This document shows, piece after piece, positions 7,383 to 14,922 of a DNA stretch of 25,188 nucleotides (its first letter is position 1; each line of letters starts with the position of its first letter). A program made the translations under genes and the position numbers. The stretch covers positions 1 through 25,188 of the forward strand of contig CAJUDU010000033.1 of assembly GCA_910584935.1 (NCBI GenBank). The letters are read 5' to 3'. Under the pieces are notes generated by a model, which did not search any database, was not told where the DNA came from, and saw only the letters and a list, made by a program, of their open reading frames with translations. Origin of the DNA: an uncultured Butyricicoccus sp. (GTDB taxonomy: Bacteria > Bacillota > Clostridia > Oscillospirales > Butyricicoccaceae).

Positions 7383-9569
7383 TTACACCTCCAAAAAATC
7401 TAAACTTGGCTTTGTCATAGAAAAGCCGGTTTTTTCATCATAATATCCATCCAGCGCATATGCTCCGCCATAAAGTGGAATCAGCCCGCGCTTTTCCAAC
7501 AACTGTTCCACCTGATACCGGAATAGCGAAACAGTATATGGTTTTGCTTTTTTTAGGCATGACTGCAGGTAATCTGGGTTATATTTCGCCAAATCGCTGC
7601 CACAATCAAGGATAATCTGTTTTCCTTCACCATAAGGGGCAATCACATCAATTGTATTTCTATCAAAAACTGCAAAATTGTCACCTGCCTGTCGAAATGC
7701 CTGCCGGAAAAAGAAATATTCATCTTTATTTATGCTATCTGGCGAATAGCCTTGGTTGTATGCTAAAAGTGATAAAATAGATGAATGTTCATGGAATACA
7801 TAATCATGGTAATGCTTTGGTGCGTCCCGATATAAGGCGTGGTAATAATAAGAAATTGCCTTATCAGAATCCAACCGATGGTCGAATTGTTCCGGATGTG
7901 ATGAAAACGCATGGAAAAGTTCCAATGTTGCCGACCGCCCGCTATCAATATCAGCAAGTTTTTTCAGATCTTCATTTTGACAAAATGCAACATAAACCGG
8001 AACGATTTTGCCAGCTTCTCCACTGCGGTTGCAGCGTCCCGCGGCTTGTACCACACTATCCATGCCTGCGGCAAGCCGGATCACGCAGGCAAAAGAAATA
8101 TCAATCCCCGCCTCAATCACCTGTGTAGAAACACAAATGGTTTTCCGGTTATCCTGTGAAAGGGAGGCACGAAGGTTTTGCAAAGTATCTTTTCGGTGTG
8201 CCATACACATTGCAGCAGATAAATGAAATAAATCAGTGTCTTGATTTTCCAGTAAATGCAGTAACATTTCTGCCTGTGCTTTTTTATTGCAAACAATCAG
8301 CAAGCTATTTCTATCTGCAAGGCATTCTGAAGCAAATGCGGCAATTTGCTCCAAGGATTTTGAGCCAATATCAATGATATTTGTCCGTTGGAAAGCCTTC
8401 CAGATAACGGGGTCATATGGTACAAGATCTGGAATTGGCGTATGCAGGGGATGCTCCAGGGTTTCCACACAAGGCTGGGTAGCGGAACAAAGGACAATGG
8501 TAGTACCGCAGACTTTCGCAAGAAAATTCATGGCAAGGGTAAAAAGGGACAACATTTTTGCTGGTATAGTCTGCACTTCATCAATGACAATAATACTGTT
8601 ACATAACGCATGGAAGCGCCGGATTGCACTAGTTTTCCCCAGAAACAGGGTATGCAGTAATTGCACTTGGGTCGTAATAATAATCGGGGAATCCCAATTT
8701 TCAAGCAACAGTTCATGATGGTTAAGGTGTTCGTTGGATATGTTAGAGGTATTGTTCTGAATTTCCTGGATGATTTGTTCTGTTTCGGACAGATTGGAGT
8801 GATGCTCCAAAATAATGGAATCATCTTGTATAAAATCTCGAATAACATGGGCATTTTGATCCAAAATGCTAAGTAAGGGCGCAGTAAAAATAATATGTTG
8901 TTTATGGTATTCTTTTGCATGTGCCAGTGCATAACGCAGGGAAGAGAGGGTTTTACCACCGCCTGTTGGCACATTCAGTCGAAAAATACCACCAGATTGT
9001 TTTGCAGCAGCTTTGCATTGTGCGGAAATAGTTTGCCGTGCTTTATCAATTTCGGATATTTGTGGGAATACACATAATTTCTGTTCAACCCGTGCAAGGC
9101 ATTCTGACCAAAGCTGATCAAGTTCGTCTTGGGTGCGTTTTTGCGGGAAAGCCTGATTGCGCATAAATTCGGCAGTATCCTGCCGGTCACCATCAATCAC
9201 AGCAGATAAGATCAAACGACATAAAAGCCCAGAATAAAAATGAGTTTCCTCTTCATATTGGTCGCGATTCAGGTCTGTCATATTTGAAATACGCTCTAAA
9301 ACAGGCGTTAATTGCTGCTCGGCTTCATAAAACCGCTGATCTAGTTCTTCTGATGAAACACAGCAGCGGAAAAATTCATTTACAGCCTGGTCATAATCAA
9401 TGCCTTGTCGGGTAAGGCGTTCTTCAAAACCGTTTTTACCTTGTTCGCTGATGCAGTCAAATAAGCCATGGTGTCCACCGACGGCGACTGCCAGAACCTC
9501 GCATACAATATCAGCGAAACTTAAATCTGTACTTTTTTTGGCATGATAACGCTCCAGCAGCAAGCGCAC
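7383..9569 (-). CDS. Cas3 helicase part downstream of the premature stop
   Basis: This is the open remainder of cas3, 728 codons from a GTG at 9569. It retains the GGHHG segment of the HD domain and all DExH helicase motifs, but lacks three core HD histidines and the HD aspartate. I see no good ribosome site for the GTG; the next in-frame ATG (codon 176 of the full frame, in RISNMTD) is deep inside. If made by reinitiation, it would be a translocase with no working HD nuclease. Production is uncertain, but the frame shows no further damage, which argues that the stop is recent or artefactual. Confidence 0.6.
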   Translation of the reverse strand: MRLLLERYHAKKSTDLSFADIVCEVLAVAVGGHHGLFDCISEQGKNGFEERLTRQGIDYDQAVNEFFRCCVSSEELDQRFYEAEQQLTPVLERISNMTDLNRDQYEEETHFYSGLLCRLILSAVIDGDRQDTAEFMRNQAFPQKRTQDELDQLWSECLARVEQKLCVFPQISEIDKARQTISAQCKAAAKQSGGIFRLNVPTGGGKTLSSLRYALAHAKEYHKQHIIFTAPLLSILDQNAHVIRDFIQDDSIILEHHSNLSETEQIIQEIQNNTSNISNEHLNHHELLLENWDSPIIITTQVQLLHTLFLGKTSAIRRFHALCNSIIVIDEVQTIPAKMLSLFTLAMNFLAKVCGTTIVLCSATQPCVETLEHPLHTPIPDLVPYDPVIWKAFQRTNIIDIGSKSLEQIAAFASECLADRNSLLIVCNKKAQAEMLLHLLENQDTDLFHLSAAMCMAHRKDTLQNLRASLSQDNRKTICVSTQVIEAGIDISFACVIRLAAGMDSVVQAAGRCNRSGEAGKIVPVYVAFCQNEDLKKLADIDSGRSATLELFHAFSSHPEQFDHRLDSDKAISYYYHALYRDAPKHYHDYVFHEHSSILSLLAYNQGYSPDSINKDEYFFFRQAFRQAGDNFAVFDRNTIDVIAPYGEGKQIILDCGSDLAKYNPDYLQSCLKKAKPYTVSLFRYQVEQLLEKRGLIPLYGGAYALDGYYDEKTGFSMTKPSLDFLEV

Positions 9570-9626
9570 CCCTGCAAAAGTATGGTTGACAGAACCGCGG
9601 GTTCCAATCTGACGGATTAAATAATT

Positions 9627-9806
9627 TTAGAATTTATCAGTATATTTACCAATATCATGAATCAGCCCGGTAAGATACCCGCTGGCAGCTAAGGATACAG
9701 GGGATAAAGCTTGCGCGGCATAAGCGGCAGTATTCTGGCAATGGGTTTCAACAGATTGTGTTCTTTGCTGTTCATCCATAGAGATGTGCGCCAAATATTG
9801 GGCCAT
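9627..9806 (-). CDS. Cas3 N-terminal HD fragment, 59 residues
   Basis: This is the part of cas3 that can be translated from its own start. ATG at 9806 has AAGGAGG upstream; the longer open frame to 9869 has no such site. The peptide begins MAQYLAHISMDEQQ, includes HDIGKYTDKF and stops at TAA. It holds only part of the HD metal site (His22, His50, Asp51), so it should not be an active nuclease alone. Confidence 0.7.
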   Translation of the reverse strand: MAQYLAHISMDEQQRTQSVETHCQNTAAYAAQALSPVSLAASGYLTGLIHDIGKYTDKF

Positions 9807-9900
9807 TGTAAACCTCCTTGCAACATAAAAATATATGGAATTAAAGATGTTAAAGTGCATAGAAAACACCTTGTAAAATCGAATGTAATTGTATATAATG

Positions 9901-9906
9901 ATTATA
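9901..9906 (-). promoter_or_regulatory. Candidate -10 box of the cas operon promoter
   Basis: On the minus strand TGTTATAAT forms an extended -10 about 95 bases before the cas3 start. A weak TTCCAA lies 17 bases upstream as a possible -35. The surrounding region 9840-10020 is very AT-rich and holds no gene, so it is the natural place for the cas promoter. Confidence 0.5.
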
Positions 9907-10020
9907 ACATATGTTCACTTGAATTGGAAGCAAATTTACGAAAAAAATTAAAAAATTTATCGAAAATTTAAAGAAAAATAAAAAAAGCATCGAATTGATA
10001 ACAAATAACAATTACAAATA

Positions 10021-10059
10021 AAAAACAACGCAGCCCAAACTTGGCACTGCGTTGTTTTT
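10021..10059. terminator. Strong hairpin terminator, probably of the cytidylate-kinase-like gene
   Basis: A perfect 13-bp inverted repeat (10021-10033 with 10047-10059, core AACAACGCAG/CTGCGTTGTT) encloses a 13-nt loop. Runs of T follow on both strands. It lies just downstream of the minus-strand kinase-like gene and before the cas promoter, so it separates the two units. Confidence 0.85.
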
Positions 10060-10093
10060 CTTCCCTCTCTTTTCTCGGACAAAGCCCTAGAAG

Positions 10094-10705
10094 TTATTTC
10101 TTCAGGGCATCGATATAGGTCATAAGAAGTTCCACCGATTTTTCGACGCCTAACCGACCGGAATTGACACACAAATCATAATGGTCACATTTGCCCCAAG
10201 CCTTGCCGGTGTAGTAATTATAGTAAGTGGAACGCTGTTTATCCATTTTTTCGAGTGCGGCTTCAGGGGATTTCCCTGTAATTTCATAATCCCCACAAGT
10301 TTGGATGCGGTGCACACGGTCTTCCAAAGAACCATGGATAAAGAAATCAAATTTATTGGTGCATTCCCGCAGCACATGGTCTGCACAACGCCCAACAATG
10401 ACACAAGGACCGCTTTCAGCAGCTTCACGCACAACTTTTGCCTGTGCCAGATAGAGCTGGTCAGTCAGGCTCATGCCATTGAGTCCAGTGGAACCGAACA
10501 TGGTCAAAGAATACAGGAAGCTGTTGGTTGCGCGTTTGTCAAGCTGTTCAAACAGTTCTTCACTAAAGCCGGATTTTTTTGCGGCACGGGTGATGAGTTC
10601 CCGGTCAAAGAAGGAAATGCCAAGGCGAAGCGCTAATTTATGTCCAATTTCGCGCCCACCGGTGCCATATTGTCTGCTAATTGTGATTACGAGGTTATCT
10701 GTCAT
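10094..10705 (-). CDS. Cytidylate kinase-like family protein
   Basis: This 203-residue protein belongs to the Cytidylate_kin_2 type, relatives of nucleoside monophosphate kinases whose substrate is often unproven. The N terminus ITISRQYGTGGREIGHKLALRLG (starting near residue 5) holds a glycine-rich phosphate loop ending GGRE rather than the classical GK(S/T). FDRELITRAAKKSGFSEE and VIVGRCADHVLRE are also typical of the family. I chose ATG at 10705 because GGAGGGA lies six bases upstream; the earlier ATG at 10720 overlaps that site. A near-consensus promoter precedes it and a strong terminator follows, so it is probably a single-gene unit. The exact phosphate acceptor cannot be told from sequence. 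Confidence 0.88.
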   Translation of the reverse strand: MTDNLVITISRQYGTGGREIGHKLALRLGISFFDRELITRAAKKSGFSEELFEQLDKRATNSFLYSLTMFGSTGLNGMSLTDQLYLAQAKVVREAAESGPCVIVGRCADHVLRECTNKFDFFIHGSLEDRVHRIQTCGDYEITGKSPEAALEKMDKQRSTYYNYYTGKAWGKCDHYDLCVNSGRLGVEKSVELLMTYIDALKK

Positions 10706-10763
10706 GACCAATCCCTCCATTCCGCATCTGGCTTATACAAAATAACCAACTAACTGTATTTCT

Positions 10764-10792
10764 ATTATCGCTGATTTCGTGTGATTTGTCAA
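10764..10792 (-). promoter_or_regulatory. Near-consensus sigma-A promoter for the kinase-like gene
   Basis: On the minus strand TTGACA (10787-10792) and GATAAT (10764-10769) are separated by exactly 17 bases. The predicted transcript starts about 50 bases before the ATG. This is one of the best promoter matches in the window. Confidence 0.8.
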
Positions 10793-10839
10793 GATTCCAT
10801 GTTGGATTTTATCAATACTGTTATCTGTTTGTAACCTTT

Positions 10840-12219
10840 TTACAAGCTGTCTGTCAGAAGCATCTGCCCGACCGTGTCAATATTGCCTGCGCCCATGGTT
10901 AAAATCAGGTCGCCCGCCCGAGCAGTTTTTTGCAGAAATGCAGCAATTTCTTCAAATGAATCAAAACATTTTGCGCCGGGCACCTGTGCTGCTAAATCTG
11001 AAGCGTAGATGCCAATAGTATTTTGCTCGCGGGCAGCATAGATTGGCGCCAGTACAGCAAGGTCGCAGCAGCGTAATGCGCTGACAAATTCATCAAAAAG
11101 CGCCTTTGTCCGCGTATAGGTATGGGGCTGGAATGCACAAATAATCCGGTCAAAACCCATTTCCCGTGCGGCGGCAAGAGTTGCCCGCATTTCGCTGGGA
11201 TGGTGCGCATAATCATCGACCACCAAAGCGCCGCAAGGCAGCGTGCCAAGTTTTTGGAACCGGCGGGAAGAACCAGTGAAAGCGTTCAGCCCAGTGCCGA
11301 CTTGTGTGCCATCTAATCCTAAAAAGGCGGATACTGCGCAGCAAGCAAGTGCGTTAAGCATATTGTGCCGTCCTGGGACAGATAGTGTTACTGCGGCATA
11401 CTTTTCACCATGTACAATCACATCAAAGCTGTAATATCCATTTTTGACTGATATGTTTTCCGGATAAACGTCAGCTTGGGGGCTGGTGCCAAAGGTAACG
11501 GTTTTCCGGTTTACCCCATGGACAGCCTTCATGGCATTTGGGTCATCCGCATTGACAACGACTACGCCATTTTCTGGTGTGCGCAGGCAAAATTCATGGA
11601 ATGAATGGATAATATCATCTAAATCTTTAAAGAAATCCAAATGGTCAGCTTCAATATTTAAAATAACAGCGATAGTTGGGGAAAAACATAAGAAAGAATT
11701 ACAGTATTCACAAGATTCTGCCACAAAACAGCCTTTGCCGCCGATGCGCAATGTCCCGCCGATGGCAGGCAGATGGCTGCCAACCATAACTGTTGGATCA
11801 AGGCTGGCATGCATGGCAATTAAACTCATCATAGAAGTCGTTGTGGTTTTGCCATGGGTGCCAGATAAGCAAATGACCTCCTGATAATCTTTCATCAGGC
11901 TGCCCCAGGCTTCTGCGCGTTCCATAACCGGGATGCCCCGTTCATGTGCGCGAATGATTTCCGGATTATCATCATGGACAGCGGCTGTGCGAATAACCAG
12001 TGCTGCATTTTCCACATTTTCAGGCAGATGGGCATAGGTGATTTTTGCGCCCAGCCGTTCCAGCCGTTCGGTTACGGCAGAATGTGCCCGGTCAGACCCG
12101 GTAACAGGCATCCCCAGTGACAGCAGCAGTTCCGCCAGCGAGTTCATGGATACGCCGCCAATGCCGATCAAATGCGCAGTTTTTTTCCCGTCTATAAAAA
12201 ACTTCAAAGAATGTTCCAT
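10840..12219 (-). CDS. murC: UDP-N-acetylmuramate--L-alanine ligase MurC
   Basis: MurC adds L-alanine to UDP-N-acetylmuramate in the cytoplasm using ATP, the first step of the peptidoglycan peptide. The 459-residue protein has family length and layout. An N-terminal Rossmann-like domain starts HLIGIGGVSMNSLAELLL with GSDR soon after. The ATP loop LSGTHGKTTTTSM has its Lys at residue 124, and the ligase motif NIEADHLDFFKD follows. The C-terminal domain includes VDDYAHHPSEM and FQPHTYTR. ATG at 12219 is chosen because GGAGG lies upstream and the protein then begins MEHSLKFF. It stands apart from other division and cell-wall genes and is divergent from spoVG. No clear terminator separates it from the next gene. 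Confidence 0.97.
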   Translation of the reverse strand: MEHSLKFFIDGKKTAHLIGIGGVSMNSLAELLLSLGMPVTGSDRAHSAVTERLERLGAKITYAHLPENVENAALVIRTAAVHDDNPEIIRAHERGIPVMERAEAWGSLMKDYQEVICLSGTHGKTTTTSMMSLIAMHASLDPTVMVGSHLPAIGGTLRIGGKGCFVAESCEYCNSFLCFSPTIAVILNIEADHLDFFKDLDDIIHSFHEFCLRTPENGVVVVNADDPNAMKAVHGVNRKTVTFGTSPQADVYPENISVKNGYYSFDVIVHGEKYAAVTLSVPGRHNMLNALACCAVSAFLGLDGTQVGTGLNAFTGSSRRFQKLGTLPCGALVVDDYAHHPSEMRATLAAAREMGFDRIICAFQPHTYTRTKALFDEFVSALRCCDLAVLAPIYAAREQNTIGIYASDLAAQVPGAKCFDSFEEIAAFLQKTARAGDLILTMGAGNIDTVGQMLLTDSL

Positions 12220-12285
12220 TTTCAAATTCCTCCAAAATATATGCGGCAGGCTTGCCCCTGCAAAATTTTTTTCGTGTACCAAGTA

Positions 12286-12291
12286 TATTAT
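12286..12291 (-). promoter_or_regulatory. Candidate -10 of the murC promoter
   Basis: TATAAT on the minus strand lies about 65 bases upstream of the murC start, in the murC-spoVG divergent gap. No strong -35 is seen at the right spacing, so confidence is limited. Confidence 0.4.
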
Positions 12292-12360
12292 ATGCCATAT
12301 GGATCAAAATATAAATAGCGAATCTCCCTGAATCGGACACTTGATAAGGAGCAATCAATT

Positions 12361-12624
12361 ATGGAAATCACCGACATTAAGTTTCGCCATTTTCACGATG
12401 AAGGACGGCTGCGAGCTTTGGTATCCGTCACCTTTGATGATGTTTTTGCTGTGCATGACATCAAAATCATTGATGGACAGGACAGGCTGTTCTTGGCAAT
12501 GCCATCCCGCCGGATGCCTGATGGGCGGTATCGGGATATTGTACACCCAATTGGGCCGGCACTGCGTGAAAAATTGGAGAAAAATGTGTTGCGCGCTTAT
12601 GAGGAGCAGCAGCACCCGATGTGA
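12361..12624 (+). CDS. spoVG: Regulatory protein SpoVG
   Basis: SpoVG is a small conserved nucleic-acid-binding regulator of Firmicutes, linked in different species to sporulation septation, virulence and cell-wall traits. The 87-residue product shows the family pattern clearly: MEITDIKFRHFHDEGRLRA, then VHDIKIIDGQDRLFLAMPSR and DGRYRDIVHPI. Compared with Bacillus SpoVG the C terminus is of normal length. AAGGAG lies ten bases before the ATG. It is divergent from murC and followed by about 195 untranslated bases before the first terminator. No clear sigma-H type promoter could be identified. Confidence 0.96.
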   Translation: MEITDIKFRHFHDEGRLRALVSVTFDDVFAVHDIKIIDGQDRLFLAMPSRRMPDGRYRDIVHPIGPALREKLEKNVLRAYEEQQHPM

Positions 12625-12739
12625 GCCATCCGGCTTATGCCACAAAATGTAACAAGGGCGGGCAGGAAAAAACGGTTTTCCCGGGCGTATTCCACAAAAG
12701 CTGCGCAAGAATCAGCTAGCACAAACCGAAAGAGTCCGG

Positions 12740-12855
12740 TATAATAATAATCGAAGGACAGAACGGATTATCAAAATATTCATGGATTCATTCTTTCTCT
12801 ATCTCTTTATTTCCTGCGCAAAAGCCGTCCCCAACGCCGGGGGCGGCTTTTGTTT
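12740..12855 (+). ncRNA. Possible small RNA or spoVG 3' untranslated region
   Basis: A TATAAT at 12740-12745 lies about 110 bases before a strong terminator (12820-12851), with no open frame between that looks coding. This could be a promoter for a roughly 100-nt RNA. The -35 position (TAGCAC) is poor, so the simpler reading is that the stretch is the 3' end of the spoVG message. It matches no RNA family I recognise. Confidence 0.2.
12820..12855 (+). terminator. Intrinsic terminator downstream of spoVG
   Basis: A 13-bp stem (12820-12832 with 12839-12851, one G-U pair) closes on a six-base loop AACGCC. It is followed by TTTTGTTTT. It ends the spoVG unit. Confidence 0.85.
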
Positions 12856-13142
12856 TGCCTGTTTCCAGGGTACCATATCACTTTCTTTGCAAAAACACGG
12901 TTTTGCACATTGCTTTTTGGGCAAAATTATAGTAAACTAAACATCAGTTGCCGGGTCTGTCGCCAGCGTTTTTATGGGATTTCCGGAAGCAATATGGAAT
13001 CTTAATTGAAATGGTCGAATATTGAGGCTTTTCCTGGCGGTTCTTTCGTGCATTATTACAGCTTGATATATCATACCGATTTGGTGTATATTATACCTAT
13101 ACGATACCGAATGTCATATAAGGAGGCGAATTTTCCCAGATT
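12856..13142 (+). other. Non-coding region upstream of the Fe-S assembly genes
   Basis: These 287 bases hold no credible gene. The first half contains a possible promoter (TTGCAC and TATAGT with a long 19-base gap, near 12904-12934). The second half holds the better promoter at 13063-13092, the repeated ATACCGA motif, and AAGGAGG at 13120-13126. I recognise no riboswitch or T-box. Confidence 0.5.
13063..13092 (+). promoter_or_regulatory. Promoter of the cysteine desulfurase-IscU operon
   Basis: TTGATA (13063-13068) and TATATT (13087-13092) are 18 bases apart, about 50 bases before the start codon. ATACCGA occurs at 13073-13079, between the boxes, and again at 13104-13110, near the likely transcript start. 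These may be operator half-sites. Confidence 0.55.
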
Positions 13143-14354
13143 ATGAATAGATTCGTTTATGCAGACAACGCGGCAACCACGCCGGTTTCCAGTTCTGTAT
13201 ACGATGCCATGCAGCCTTGGCTGCGTGATTTTTATGGCAACCCATCTTCACTTTACCGCACAGGCAACCAGGCGCGTCGCGCCATGCAGCACGCCCGCAG
13301 TCAAGTGGCTGAGGCGCTCCATGCAGCCAGCCCAGAGGAAATCATTTTCACAGGCGGCGGCTCGCAGGCGGATAACCTTGCCATTTCCGGTTTTGTCAAG
13401 GGTGCTTCCGCCAAAGGGCGCAAACATATTGTCACATCCCGTATTGAGCACCATGCTGTGCTGTATACCTGCGAAGCCCTTGAAAAAGAAGGATTCCCGG
13501 TCACTTACCTGAACGTGGACAGCCAGGGCCATGTGGATTTGGAACAGCTGAAAGCAGTGGTTTCTGATGAAACTGCTCTTGTCACGATTATGGCGGCAAA
13601 CAATGAAATTGGTACCGTACAGGATATTACAGCCATTGCGGAGATTGCTCATGCCCATGGCGCGGTGTTTCATACAGATGCGGTGCAAGCCATTGGGCAT
13701 ATCCCGATTGATGTACAAGCAATGGGGATTGATATGCTTAGCCTGTCTGCCCATAAATTCCATGGGCCAAAAGGGATTGGCGCATTATATTGCCGTAAAG
13801 GCATTGCCTTAAAGCCGCTGGTTTATGGCGGCGGGCAGGAAAAAGGTTTATGTTCGGGCACAGAAAATGTTGCGGGCATGGTTGGGCTTGGGCAGGCAAT
13901 TGCTGACGCGACAGGGGATAACCTTGCCCCCAAAATGGATTATGTCAGAAAGCTGACACAGCGTTTGGTAAATGGCATTTTGAAAATCCCATACACCCAC
14001 TATACAGGCGATCCGGAAAACCGGCTGCCTGGCACAGCATCGTTTGTCTTTGAAGCGGTTGAAGGGGAAGGGCTTATTTTATATTTGGATAATGCAGGCA
14101 TTTGCGGATCAACAGGTTCCGCTTGTTCCACCGGTTCGTTAGATCCATCCCATGTGCTGATGGCAATCGGTTTGCCGCATGAAATTGCACATGGCTCGTT
14201 GCGCCTGACCCTTAGTGAACAAAATACCGAAGAAGATGTCGATTATTTGATTGAAACTGTGACAAAAGTTGTTGGTACTCTGCGTGCCATGAGCCCAGTT
14301 TGGGTGGATGGGAAACCAAACCTTGTTGCGGCGCATGAATTAACCAATCATTGA
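13143..14354 (+). CDS. Cysteine desulfurase, IscS/NifS type
   Basis: This PLP enzyme takes sulfur from cysteine and passes it, as a persulfide, to a scaffold for Fe-S cluster assembly. The 403-residue protein begins MNRFVYADNAATTPVS, typical of the family. The PLP lysine is Lys205 in LSAHKFHGPKG, and the ring-stacking His lies in RIEHHAV (103-104). The sulfur-carrying cysteine is Cys328 in GSACSTGSLDPSHVL, the class I loop. The ATG at 13143 is the only sensible start, yet AAGGAGG is an unusually long 16 bases upstream. The IscU-type gene follows after 34 bases, making a minimal desulfurase-scaffold pair. Confidence 0.95.
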   Translation: MNRFVYADNAATTPVSSSVYDAMQPWLRDFYGNPSSLYRTGNQARRAMQHARSQVAEALHAASPEEIIFTGGGSQADNLAISGFVKGASAKGRKHIVTSRIEHHAVLYTCEALEKEGFPVTYLNVDSQGHVDLEQLKAVVSDETALVTIMAANNEIGTVQDITAIAEIAHAHGAVFHTDAVQAIGHIPIDVQAMGIDMLSLSAHKFHGPKGIGALYCRKGIALKPLVYGGGQEKGLCSGTENVAGMVGLGQAIADATGDNLAPKMDYVRKLTQRLVNGILKIPYTHYTGDPENRLPGTASFVFEAVEGEGLILYLDNAGICGSTGSACSTGSLDPSHVLMAIGLPHEIAHGSLRLTLSEQNTEEDVDYLIETVTKVVGTLRAMSPVWVDGKPNLVAAHELTNH

Positions 14355-14388
14355 AACAAAGCCATTTTAGGAAAGGACTTGAAAGCAT

Positions 14389-14829
14389 ATGGCGATGGAA
14401 TACAGCGAAAAAGTTTATGACCATTTTACAAACCCGCGTAATGTCGGCGAACTGCCGGATGCAAATGGCATTGGCGAGGTTGGCAACGCAAAATGCGGCG
14501 ATATTATGCGTATTTATCTCAAGGTGACAGATGACGGCGTGATTGAGGACGTCAAATTTAAAACCTTTGGCTGTGGCGCCGCGATTGCGACGTCCTCCAT
14601 GGCAACTGAAATGGTAAAAGGCAAAACCATTGAAGAAGCGCTCAAACTCACAAACAAAGCGGTTGCGGAAGCATTGGATGGGCTGCCGCCAGTCAAAATG
14701 CACTGTTCTGTGCTGGCAGAGGAGGCGCTGCGCAGCGCCATTGCCGATTATTACCGCAAAATGGGCAAAGATCCCGGCCCGATTTTAGGGTGCAGTATGG
14801 ATTGCGCCCATTGCCATGAACATGGCTAA
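14389..14829 (+). CDS. Fe-S cluster scaffold, IscU/NifU N-terminal type
   Basis: This scaffold receives sulfur from the desulfurase encoded just upstream and iron, and builds a transient Fe-S cluster. The 146-residue protein has all three cluster cysteines: Cys36 (NAKCGD, with Asp38), Cys62 (TFGCGAAIATSS) and Cys106 (MHCSVLAEEA). A C-terminal extension adds Cys135, Cys139 and Cys142 in GCSMDCAHCHEHG, which could hold extra metal. Compared with IscU the core is full length. AGGAAAGG lies about 12 bases before the ATG; a second ATG two codons later is possible. No IscA, HscA or ferredoxin gene follows. Confidence 0.93.
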   Translation: MAMEYSEKVYDHFTNPRNVGELPDANGIGEVGNAKCGDIMRIYLKVTDDGVIEDVKFKTFGCGAAIATSSMATEMVKGKTIEEALKLTNKAVAEALDGLPPVKMHCSVLAEEALRSAIADYYRKMGKDPGPILGCSMDCAHCHEHG

Positions 14830-14876
14830 AAGGGCGATTTTACTAGACTCGTGCTTTAGACTGCGGGATGTAATGG

Positions 14877-14882
14877 TATAAA
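14877..14882 (+). promoter_or_regulatory. Candidate -10 of a promoter upstream of mfd
   Basis: TATAAA at 14877-14882 follows TTTAGA (14855-14860) by 16 bases. A transcript from here would carry a leader of about 145 bases rich in hairpins before mfd. The match is moderate. Confidence 0.4.
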
Positions 14883-14885
14883 TAA

Positions 14886-14911
14886 CAGGGCAGATTGAAA
14901 AATCTGCCCTG
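14886..14911 (+). terminator. GAAA-loop hairpin after the IscU gene
   Basis: A perfect 11-bp stem (14886-14896 with 14901-14911, CAGGGCAGATT/AATCTGCCCTG) closes on a GAAA tetraloop. No T run follows, so it may act as a weak terminator, an RNA-stabilising end, or the first hairpin of the mfd leader. Confidence 0.5.
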
Positions 14912-14922
14912 CGTGTATTGCT

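Larger units (their letters stand above)
7383..9806 (-). pseudogene. cas3: cas3 helicase-nuclease with in-frame stop in HD domain
   Basis: Cas3 unwinds and degrades DNA bound by Cascade. From ATG 9806 (AAGGAGG six bases upstream) the frame runs 807 codons to 7383, a normal length for I-C Cas3, but codon 60 is TAA (9627-9629). No frameshift is present: after the stop it continues NYLIRQIGTRGSVNHTFAG, which is ordinary HD-domain sequence. HD residues lie on both sides: His22, His50-Asp51 before the stop; His75 and His112-His113 after it. Helicase motifs are intact: PTGGGKT (about 280-286), IDEVQ, CSATQP, STQVIEAGIDISF and QAAGRCNRSGE. The stop is one base from CAA (Gln). Full-length Cas3 cannot be made without readthrough, unless this is a sequencing error. 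Confidence 0.9.

Noticed and set aside
9627..9869. cas3 stop read as a recoded codon (glutamine for TAA).
   Set aside because: Other genes here, such as cas7, cas5c and pyrB, end in TAA at normal family lengths, so general recoding of TAA is excluded.
12945..13060. Possible riboswitch or T-box upstream of the cysteine desulfurase gene.
   Set aside because: No conserved riboswitch core, T-box sequence or terminator-antiterminator pair could be found, and the likely promoter lies downstream of it.
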